This document shows, piece by piece, positions 17,565 through 24,522 of a DNA stretch of 64,000 nucleotides; the stretch's first letter is position 1; every line of letters begins with the position of its first letter. A model generated the notes under the pieces. It had not been told where the DNA came from. It ran no database searches and saw only the letters and a list, made by a program, of their open reading frames with translations. The position numbers and the translations under genes were made by a program. This stretch comes from UBA7328 sp965247965 (GTDB lineage: Bacteria > Bacteroidota > Bacteroidia > Chitinophagales > Saprospiraceae): NCBI GenBank assembly GCA_965247965.1, contig OZ252053.1:5828001-5892000 (forward strand), read 5' to 3'.

Positions 17565-18615
17565 TTCGTCAAAATCAAAATATCGGTTGATCGGCCCATT
17601 CCGGCAGCTTTTGACGATGCGCGGTTTGCCTAACAGAGGGGCAGTGAAAGATGAACAATTGGAGGTGATCGATGAGGGCGGAATAGCAGTAAATGGCGAA
17701 CTCATAGAATCGGTTGGCTCCTTTTCGGATTTGAAAAATGACCTTGGTAAGACTTTTACTTCGATTGAGCCGATAGAAGAAGATCTGGTCACCTTACCCG
17801 GATTCGTTGACGCGCATACACATATATGTTTTGCTGGAAACAGAGCGGGAGATTACGCTGCGCGAAACAATGGAAAAAGCTATCTCGAAATTGCCAAAGA
17901 AGGCGGAGGCATATGGAGTACTGTGAGGCATACGCGCGAAGCAAGTAAGGCGATCTTGATCAAATTAATGCAACAACGGATGGATCGCATTTTGGCAAAC
18001 GGGATCACGACGGTCGAGATCAAAAGCGGCTATGGCCTCGATTCAGAGCACGAAATCAAGATGCTTAGAGCCATAAAAGAAGCGGGTCAGAGACATTCTG
18101 CGGATGTGGTTGCAACGTGTTTGGCAGCGCATATTGTTCCCAAAGATTTTGATGGCGGAGAGGAGGAATACCTCGAGTTGATATTAGATGAGATTGTACC
18201 TATCGTAGAGGAAGAAAACCTTAGCAATCGGTTCGACATCTTCATTGAAGATGGGGCATTTAGCCCAAGAGCTTCAAAAAAATACCTAAATCAACTGAAG
18301 AAAAAAGGATTTCAAATTACTGTTCATGGCGACCAGTTCAGTGCCGGAGGAAGCCGTATTGCGATCGAATGCGGAGCCATGAGCGTAGATCATTTGGAAG
18401 CGAGCGGGGATAAAGAAATTAACGCCTTATCAAAAACTGATGTGATTCCCGTGGCGCTTCCGGGAGCTTCTATTGGTTTGGGTTGTGCTTTTGCTCCTGC
18501 GCGAATATTGTTGGATGCGGGCTGTTCGCTCGCCATAGCGAGTGATTGGAATCCCGGTAGTGCTCCCTAGGGAAATCTGTTAACCCAACTTGCTCTTTTT
18601 AGAAAATAAGTCGGT
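17557..18615 (+). pseudogene. hutI: Imidazolonepropionase, nonsense codon and 3' truncation
   Basis: Imidazolonepropionase is the third Hut enzyme (amidohydrolase, Zn or Fe centre). The frame from ATG 17557 contains the metal-binding PGFVDAHTHICFAGNRAGDY, VEIKSGYGLD, AAHIVPKDFDG, VHGDQFSAGGS, SVDHLEA and SDWNPGSAP. A TAG at 18568-18570 follows SAP, where homologs have SAPMGNLLTQ. The frame then continues GNLLTQLALFRK until it meets IS-derived sequence near 18612, so about 60-70 C-terminal residues are gone. The start overlaps the previous stop (ATGCCTAG). Confidence 0.88.
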
Positions 18616-19218
18616 GATTATCAGTGGGTTACGATTTCAATGGTACACTACATATTTTTTAATTGCCTTTTGAATATCTGTTGAGTTGGTTGCAGAATAG
18701 ATGTTTTGTACTTTTTGGATTGGCTTTGAAGGTTTTCTCAGGTGTATGGATTTGGTGTCAGTGCGTAGTTCGACGGTTTGGATGGTATGTGTGCTCATTA
18801 TTCTGACAATATTTGCCCAGTCGTAATTTATGCCTTTTTGGTTGAGCATGTATCGGATCGTGTTTACGACCTGATAGGCTAGAAGTGTGAGATAAATATG
18901 AGCTTCGATCCTTTCGTCATTTTGATGGTGAATGGGCCGGATGTTGAGATCAGTTTTGAGGCATCGGAATGTGGACTCCACTTCTCTTATGGTGTTGTAA
19001 ATTTGCCAAAGCTGCTTATCGTCGATCTGCTCGTAATTTGTTCTCAAAAAGTAAATTCCCTTGTCTTTGTCCTGTTTTTCTTTTTGTGGCTGGACAGACC
19101 ATGAGACATTGACAGCTACTTTGTCATCATGCTCCACATCTATTTTGTATCGGGAGGATACATGCTTGTGTTTTTCCTTGAGCCGACCGATGCGTTCCCA
19201 CACTTTTTCTATTTTTTT
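18610..19218 (-). mobile_element. Fragment of a second IS1634-like element, cut by IS copy 2
   Basis: One end is fused to hutI near 18612. The other end is cut cleanly by the terminal repeat of IS copy 2 at 19219. It contains the C-terminal half of a transposase distinct from the 542-residue one. The order of events is hutI disruption first, then insertion of copy 2 or a deletion to its border. Confidence 0.7.
18637..19218 (-). pseudogene. IS1634/IS4-like transposase, C-terminal part only
   Basis: About 193 codons remain. The signature YNTIREVESTFRCLK has the Y-x6-E-x6-K spacing of IS4-superfamily transposases, and it is followed by RPIHHQNDERIEAHIYLTLL, the usual IS1634 continuation. The frame runs open through 19203 (a GTG there is not a real start) to the IS copy 2 junction at 19218, so the N-terminal half with both catalytic Asp residues is missing. 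It is only distantly related to the complete transposases in the window. Confidence 0.8.
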
Positions 19219-21138
19219 CCTGAGTTTGACACTTAATTTTGCTGGTGATTTGATTTTCAGCCAGTTATGTGATGGGCATGTTGCAAATTGCCACTACGAG
19301 CTATTCATTTTATGAGAATGAGTTGGTATGACGGTAGGTAGTTGACCTATTTGATGAGTTCAATATTTTTAAGCGGAGCAATATTTAATGCTCGAAGGAT
19401 TTTTGCTCCATATTGTCCATTGGCACCTTTTACATAAAATTTGTGATCGTCCAGTTTCATTTGAGATACCTGGAGTTGATTGAGTTCATTTTTTATTTTT
19501 TCAGGACTTATATCTATTTCCTTACTTCGTAGAGTTTCTTCCAGAGCTCTTTCCATTGCAAAGGAAATGAAGCACACTACAAAGTGGCCTTTTATTCTAT
19601 TGGGTGTCCAATGGAATATCGGTCGTGTTTTCATAGTTGTTTTTAGAATGCGAAAGCTTTCTTCTATGCGCCATAGATTGTGGTAGGCTTTCATAATAGC
19701 AAATTCACTCATGTCTTTGCGGCTTGACTGAATACCATAATATCCGTCCCACTTGCTATCTTCTTTGATTCGTTCTTCATCCAGAGTAGGTGGTGTCTTG
19801 TTCTCATATTCTATTTTGACGTACCTCTTTGCACCCTTTTTACTGCTGGGCACCTGGCCTTGGTCGACCATGGCTTCGGCCTTTTCGACTTGTCTTTTTC
19901 TGTCTTTTTGATCTTTTACCGCTCGTTGTTTTGACCAACTTATTATGAGTTTATCTTTCCATTCATGTTGTTGACCTTGTTCGTCTTTATAGGATACCTC
20001 CAGATCCACAGATTTATATCTGAACAATACTTCTGCTGTGTCTTTGTCCACTTCATGATTATGGTAACCCTCATTAGCCCATACCTGATCCTGTATAGGT
20101 TTGGCTTGGACTTTTAGTTTTGAACTCACAATGTATTCATATCCTGCTTGTCTGATGAGGTGAAAGTTGTTTTTACTATTCAGCCCCTTATCGGCTACTA
20201 TGACAACTTGATTGATGTTGAACCGATCTTTGAGTATGTTCAACGCATCGATCATCGTCTTGCCATCTGATGTATTTCCTGGGAATAATTCATAACCTAT
20301 AGGGCGACCTTGCTGATCGGTAAACAATCCCATCACTACCTGCACCTCGTTGAACTTTCCATTTTTACTGAACCCAAAGTCTTTTAACTCGTCAGGCCTC
20401 ACACTCTCAAAATGAAAAGTGGTTACATCATAGAAGGCTACATCTATAGTTGAGTTAAACAGATCGCAATATCTTTTGAACATACCTTGTTCTATTTCCT
20501 CCTTATGAGTAGCTAACCAGTCGAGGTTTCTGTAGAGTTGATGAAGTTCAATATTGCTGTCCATTCCCTTGAATTCAATTTGATCCTGGTAGGCTCTTAA
20601 TTTTGATTTGCACCGCAATAGTCTATGTATTGCCATATAAAAAGTAACCCTACTCAGGGAAAAGCCAAGCCTTCTATGCTTTGCTCCTACCTTATCAAGA
20701 ATTGTAGCAAGGCCTAATTTTTCCCAAATCTTTTCATAAACCACATGACCATAACAAAGTCTTTTAACCTCTTTCATGTCCGAAATGCTATTGGCATCCA
20801 TTCCCGACAAGGTCAAGAGTTTACGGCCAATGGTTTCAAGGGTGCGATCTTGTCGTAAGACATCCAACCTGCCTAGGTTAAGAAGGACTTTGTGCTTGAC
20901 TTTGCCGTCCATGCGATAGGACTCGACTATTTGAAGGTAGGTGTGATTTCTGGATTTAGTAGTTTTAATGAACATGTAGTAAATATACTACATATATGTT
21001 ACAAACACCTAATATATAGGAATTTATATTCAATTTGTTGCCACCACGTTTTTATCAAAAATCTACATTTATACCCCTAAAATCCCTATTCTATGGGCAT
21101 CTTGTGAAAATCCAAGGCCGTTAAGTGTCAAACTCAGG
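19219..21138 (-). mobile_element. IS1634-family insertion sequence, copy 2 (1,920 bp)
   Basis: Inverted relative to copy 1. Both ends read CCTGAGTTTGACACTTAA inward, so its terminal repeats match each other better than those of copy 1. Unlike copy 1, its two flanks share no direct repeat: the left side is an IS fragment and the right side is GC-rich foreign DNA. A deletion, recombination or assembly join must have removed one flank after insertion. It differs from copy 1 mostly within the last ~170 coding bases and the 3' noncoding part. Confidence 0.88.
19347..20975 (-). CDS. IS1634-family transposase, copy 2
   Basis: A 542-residue protein identical to the copy at 492-2120 except near the C-terminus (IDISPEKIKNEL, MKLDDHK and a terminal K). 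It has the same DDE residues (D183, D262, E438). The start palindrome GTAGTATATTTACTAC is conserved. It is intact, so this copy could supply transposase for itself and for copy 1. Confidence 0.92.
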   Translation of the reverse strand: MFIKTTKSRNHTYLQIVESYRMDGKVKHKVLLNLGRLDVLRQDRTLETIGRKLLTLSGMDANSISDMKEVKRLCYGHVVYEKIWEKLGLATILDKVGAKHRRLGFSLSRVTFYMAIHRLLRCKSKLRAYQDQIEFKGMDSNIELHQLYRNLDWLATHKEEIEQGMFKRYCDLFNSTIDVAFYDVTTFHFESVRPDELKDFGFSKNGKFNEVQVVMGLFTDQQGRPIGYELFPGNTSDGKTMIDALNILKDRFNINQVVIVADKGLNSKNNFHLIRQAGYEYIVSSKLKVQAKPIQDQVWANEGYHNHEVDKDTAEVLFRYKSVDLEVSYKDEQGQQHEWKDKLIISWSKQRAVKDQKDRKRQVEKAEAMVDQGQVPSSKKGAKRYVKIEYENKTPPTLDEERIKEDSKWDGYYGIQSSRKDMSEFAIMKAYHNLWRIEESFRILKTTMKTRPIFHWTPNRIKGHFVVCFISFAMERALEETLRSKEIDISPEKIKNELNQLQVSQMKLDDHKFYVKGANGQYGAKILRALNIAPLKNIELIK

Positions 21139-21185
21139 AGAGGCTTGGGGTGAAATTCCCCAGGTCTACTCGACCGGCGGGTCTG
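21139..21185. other. FMN-riboswitch-like 5' half-motif in a GC-rich patch
   Basis: GGGGTGAAATTCCCC followed 10 bases later by GACCGGCGG resembles the first half of an RFN (FMN) riboswitch (GGGTGAAATTCCC...ACCGGCGGT). The second conserved half (GCAATTCCG...GCCGACGGT) is absent downstream, and no riboflavin gene follows. At best it is a truncated relic directly beside the IS end. Confidence 0.25.
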
Positions 21186-21258
21186 TCGCGTCTAAATTCA
21201 ATCGATGCAAGAACATGGTATTGCAAGACTTGACACTGGTTCTCTCGCTCGCGCGGCA

Positions 21259-21660
21259 TCATGGCGCAAAACTTGATCGCACCTGTACACCCCAGTGCCC
21301 TTGGACGCACGTCACCACCCAGAGCGCCTGGTAGGTGGCGATAGCTTGCTGGTCTTCCGTCCAGCGCGTGTACTGCACAGCTACGTGTACTTTGTCAGGC
21401 GCGCTGTTGATCACGTCCTTCTGATCCATGGTGCTGTGGTGCCATCCGGTTTCAAGAGGTTGTGCGATGATCGGAAGATAGGTCGCCCGCAGCTCGTCGA
21501 CGGTTTCCCAAACGGTCACACGTCCACTAGCGATGCGGACATGCGGGAAATTCAAGGCGCGTATATGGTCTTCCGGGTCATGAGCGTTAATCGTTTCACA
21601 GAGCTCATCGCAGACACGGAGAGCCTCCTGCTCAGCTTCAGGGATGCTTGCAGGTATCAA
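21259..21660 (-). CDS. SnoaL/NTF2-like small protein of foreign composition
   Basis: A 133-residue protein (MIPASIPEAEQEALRVCDEL, later VWETVDELRATYLPII and YTRWTEDQQAIATYQALWVV) with the single-domain NTF2/SnoaL pattern seen in small isomerase-like or polyketide-related proteins of unknown role. No catalytic residues can be assigned. The region is visibly GC-richer than its AT-rich neighbours and its codon choice (GCG, CGC, CTG, GTC) is unlike them, which suggests recent transfer from a proteobacterium-like donor. It is bordered by IS copy 2. Confidence 0.6.
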   Translation of the reverse strand: MIPASIPEAEQEALRVCDELCETINAHDPEDHIRALNFPHVRIASGRVTVWETVDELRATYLPIIAQPLETGWHHSTMDQKDVINSAPDKVHVAVQYTRWTEDQQAIATYQALWVVTCVQGHWGVQVRSSFAP

Positions 21661-21805
21661 TGTATCCTCCAGTTTTTGGATGGATTATGTGTATGTCGCG
21701 CAGGGTCTAACATGTATTCTACTGCCAATCACGGCATTGCTTCAAATATAGGGCGTCTTATCCAGTTATGCTGAATTACATCTCATGGCTTCACTCGTTT
21801 CAACT

Positions 21806-22993
21806 TCAGAATTCTACCTGGAATCTTGTTTGTAAAATATTCGAAATTCCGACATTTTTCAAGTCAACTCGTACATAATTCAACATCATCCGGGTGGCAG
21901 GATTGAGGTACCAGTTTATCCCCAGGGCCAGTTCATTCATTGTCCCTCCTGTTGTAATTCCATCGTCAAGGTCAGCAGTACTGTAACGCGATGTGATCTC
22001 CCAGGCCCCTTTTCCTTCTTTGCCGGCATTATTCCGGGGCTTTACTTTGTCGAAACCTCCGAGTAGACTTTTATACTCACGATGTTCACCGCTTAGGAAA
22101 TAACTCGCTTGGGTGTAGAATGCCGAAAATGACATGGAACTGAATGTTTTTACCGATGCAGTTAGAAATTCGCTCTGAATGGAAAAAGGACCAAAAACTC
22201 CAGCCACTTCCGCGTTGAACAAATCCACACCGTTCACAGCTTCGATTGTTCCGGTGGATAGATATTTGGGGGCAAGGTGAGCAGAGGGCCTTGAGTTCAC
22301 TTCGTATTTTCCACCTTCAGGCGATCTGTTGCTGTAGCCGATTCCGAGGTGAACTAGTTGTTTTTTGTCGTCATCCTTCAGTACCAGGCCGGCAATACGT
22401 GCGGTCAGGTTATGATCGGATCCGGATTTATCGTCCCCAAAACTATTGGCATTGCGAAAGATGCCGAGTTGCCAACCGAACCGATGGTCAGGAGTTTCAT
22501 TAAAAATCATGGCCCCGGCATTTCGATCAGGAAAAAATGCCATATTAAATGAGCGCTCCATTAGCGGGATGTACTTGCTGCTGGTCAGTGCTTCAAGACG
22601 GAATGGTTCTTTAAAATGCCCCACCCTGAGTTGTCCGAATACAGGTATATTATTCAATTGAATAAATACACTTTTAAAAGCGACTTTCCCTCCTGCAAAA
22701 TCGAGTTGAACTTTATAGGTGACATTATCATAGATCTCCCCTGCGTTAAATAAACGAAGCCGTCTGAACTCTGATCCGGATTTTAATTCACCAAATTCTT
22801 CGGTGATTCTACTATCCTGATCAAAAAAAGCAAGGTCATACATGATACGTCCACCAAATTTCATTTTAAAGGCGCCATCCTTACTTTCCACTTTGTAGCC
22901 CTCGCTCCATTTAGTGATGAAACTATCGTCACCTTGCCCGGAGATGTAAAAAGTAAGAAAACTACCGGCTAGTATTGTCAGGAATTTTTTCAT
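21806..22993 (-). CDS. Phosphate-selective porin (OprP/OprO family)
   Basis: About 395 residues from ATG 22993, the preferred start because MKKFLTILAGSFLTFYISGQ is a signal peptide; an in-frame ATG at 23017 is less likely. The body matches the OprP family: FKMKFGGRIMYDLAFFDQD, FRRLRLFNAGEIYDNVTYKV, QLRVGHFKEPFRLEALTSSK and a beta-strand ending in Phe (QTRFQVEF). It would form an outer-membrane barrel passing phosphate or polyphosphate. The PiT transporter gene upstream on the same strand gives an outer-plus-inner-membrane phosphate uptake pair, now separated by an IS1595 insertion that probably breaks cotranscription. Confidence 0.87.
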   Translation of the reverse strand: MKKFLTILAGSFLTFYISGQGDDSFITKWSEGYKVESKDGAFKMKFGGRIMYDLAFFDQDSRITEEFGELKSGSEFRRLRLFNAGEIYDNVTYKVQLDFAGGKVAFKSVFIQLNNIPVFGQLRVGHFKEPFRLEALTSSKYIPLMERSFNMAFFPDRNAGAMIFNETPDHRFGWQLGIFRNANSFGDDKSGSDHNLTARIAGLVLKDDDKKQLVHLGIGYSNRSPEGGKYEVNSRPSAHLAPKYLSTGTIEAVNGVDLFNAEVAGVFGPFSIQSEFLTASVKTFSSMSFSAFYTQASYFLSGEHREYKSLLGGFDKVKPRNNAGKEGKGAWEITSRYSTADLDDGITTGGTMNELALGINWYLNPATRMMLNYVRVDLKNVGISNILQTRFQVEF

Positions 22994-23138
22994 AAGACGA
23001 TAAAATGCAGCAGTCATCCCCTTGCAGTAAAGTCGCTGTTATTAGTTAATTAGTCGACTAGACAATACTTGGCGAAGTTTTGATAAACAATTAATAATCA
23101 ATTATTTAAACCAACACAAATTTCACGAATTAACACGA

Positions 23139-23146
23139 ATCATATT
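23139..23146. repeat. 8-bp target duplication of the IS1595 element, left
   Basis: ATCATATT, repeated at 24250-24257. Eight bases is the usual IS1595 duplication. Confidence 0.85.
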
Positions 23147-23155
23147 GGCTCTAGT

Positions 23156-24209
23156 TTAGGTTAGCGTTGATATTAACATTTCATATCGATTCGATATCTG
23201 TTGGTATCTCGCGTAGGCCGTTATGTCTTCGACTGAGAGTGCTGCGAAATCTTTCACGAACTGCCTGTTTTTTTTAAGCATTTCCTTCAGCCTATACCAA
23301 TTGAGATATTGTTGGAGGTATTTAGTGGAAACACCCCAAAATTGATTGTCAATCCATTTCTTTATCCTTCTGTGGGTGGAGTTTACATGTTGGATATGAT
23401 AAACCCCATTTTTGACCCGTTGCTTTAAATCGGAACGCAATGGATGGTGTTCGATCTGTTTATCCATGGCAAAGCCTTTATAGCTGACATGCGAATCGCT
23501 GCACAATATAGTTTGCTTGGTAAACCTCTTTTCTATGGCCTTTTCTATAACTCGTGCCGCGTTACGCGGTATCCTTTTTCTTCAACCGCCCTTTGGTAGC
23601 CACGCTCAAATCCATCTGTTCTTTTCTATCCAGGGTAACAATTACTGCAATGTGGTCATCATTTATGCCCCTTTTACCTGAGGAGCCACCCCGTTTCCTT
23701 GGTTTGCGGGATTCAACTTCCCTGCCCTTGTCCGAGTGAAAAAAGAAAGTCTCGTCACTTTCCGTAATCCCAGTAAAATCCCCCTTATCAGTATCTTCTA
23801 TGGATGCCAGTATCTTGTGGCGCCAATCGAATGCGGTTTTCTTGTTTATGCCCAGGGTGACCTTGATTTTATCCAGGCTCATTTCTTCCAACATCAACTT
23901 AAGATAATCATCAATCTTGTCTTTCCTGCGGATCCTAGCCATCCAGGTGCCGCTGTATTCTGTAAAACTTCTATTACATGACTTGCACTTATAGCGCCGG
24001 GAACCTTTGTCGATGCCAAACTTTACATATTTGGTATGGCCACAATGGGCACAGCATCCTTGCTTATTGTCCAAGATATCCCTCCTAAGCCTCTGGCATT
24101 GAGGGGAAAGATTTTCCAACTCACCGGCGGCTTGCAGTTCCATTATCAGGGATTGCTGACCTTCGGCCGAAAGACCCATGAAATACGATTTTATTGCTTC
24201 TTTTTCCAT
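23156..24209 (-). pseudogene. ISXO2-like (IS1595) transposase, disrupted by a palindromic insertion
   Basis: The N-terminal part (from MEKEAIKSYFMGLSAEG) has a zinc ribbon with CAHCGHTKY and CKSCNRSFTEYSGTWM, then the ISXO2 catalytic region GITESDETFF and RKRGGSSGKRGINDDHIAVI. It stops at 23562-23564 inside a palindrome. The C-terminal part resumes in another frame with ILCSDSHVSYKGFAM (second catalytic Asp) and HHVNSTHRRIKKWI-type sequence to 23156. Deleting the 28 bases around the palindrome rejoins the frames as GRLKKKEKAIEKRF, so the break is explained by that insertion. Confidence 0.85.
23546..23573. repeat. 28-bp palindromic element inside the IS1595 transposase
   Basis: The core CCGCGTTACGCGG (23557-23569) carries the stop codon that ends the first transposase frame. 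A 28-bp block around it recurs with two differences at 37026-37053 inside the first MITE. Its length is 1 modulo 3, which is exactly the frame offset between the two transposase parts. Confidence 0.7.
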
Positions 24210-24249
24210 ACCTCTAAGATACAAATAATAGCTTAATTAAACTAGAGCC

Positions 24250-24257
24250 ATCATATT
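24250..24257. repeat. 8-bp target duplication of the IS1595 element, right
   Basis: ATCATATT, identical to 23139-23146. Confidence 0.85.
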
Positions 24258-24295
24258 TTATAAACAACTGATAATCAACAATTTGTGAAAACCAG

Positions 24296-24316
24296 CCTGC
24301 TGCGCGAGCGGGCAGG
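24296..24316. repeat. REP-like imperfect palindrome
   Basis: CCTGCTGCGCGAGCGGGCAGG resembles the palindromic target into which the outer IS4-family element inserted (CCCGCCTGCGGACGGGCAGG after reconstruction, near 27106). It is a dispersed intergenic repeat of unknown role. Confidence 0.5.
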
Positions 24317-24452
24317 TTTGTGTCAATTTGTGTCAAAAACTGCACTGCCTATTGCTAGTTAATTGGGAAGTATCTACGCAAATTCAAGTTCAAGAATCAA
24401 GCCCAAGCTTAATTTCCAAAAGACTAAATAATCGTAAATAATGTGTTTCTTT

Positions 24453-24496
24453 CCGTCTACCGTCTACCGTCTACCGTCTACCGTCTACCGTCTACC
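24453..24496. repeat. Heptanucleotide tandem repeat (CCGTCTA)6
   Basis: Six perfect copies of CCGTCTA plus CC, starting 27 bp beyond the PiT transporter stop. The length is prone to slippage. It is noncoding and lies downstream of the gene, so it is unlikely to act as a translational phase switch. Confidence 0.95.
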
Positions 24497-24522
24497 AACA
24501 CTTCTTTTTTCTAAACTTCCAC

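Larger units (their letters stand above)
23147..24249 (-). mobile_element. IS1595-family element (1,103 bp), transposase broken
   Basis: Terminal inverted repeats GGCTCTAGTTTA (23147-23158) and TAAACTAGAGCC (24238-24249) are exact complements, and the element is bounded by the 8-bp duplication ATCATATT. It lies between the PiT transporter and the phosphate porin. Removing it restores a continuous spacer containing CACGAATTAACACGAAT-type sequence of a kind often seen between Bacteroidota genes. Confidence 0.9.

Noticed and set aside
233..18570. Stop-codon reassignment as the cause of in-frame TAA and TAG codons
   Set aside because: Housekeeping genes in the window end normally at TAA, TAG and TGA, and several of the broken genes also carry frameshifts or truncations. 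Decay explains the data better.
19219..21138. A long target duplication around IS copy 2
   Set aside because: Flanks on the two sides share no repeat.
21139..21185. Complete FMN riboswitch
   Set aside because: Only the first half-motif is present, and no riboflavin gene follows. Kept as a low-confidence relic only.
24453..24496. CRISPR-like array
   Set aside because: A pure 7-bp tandem repeat without spacers.
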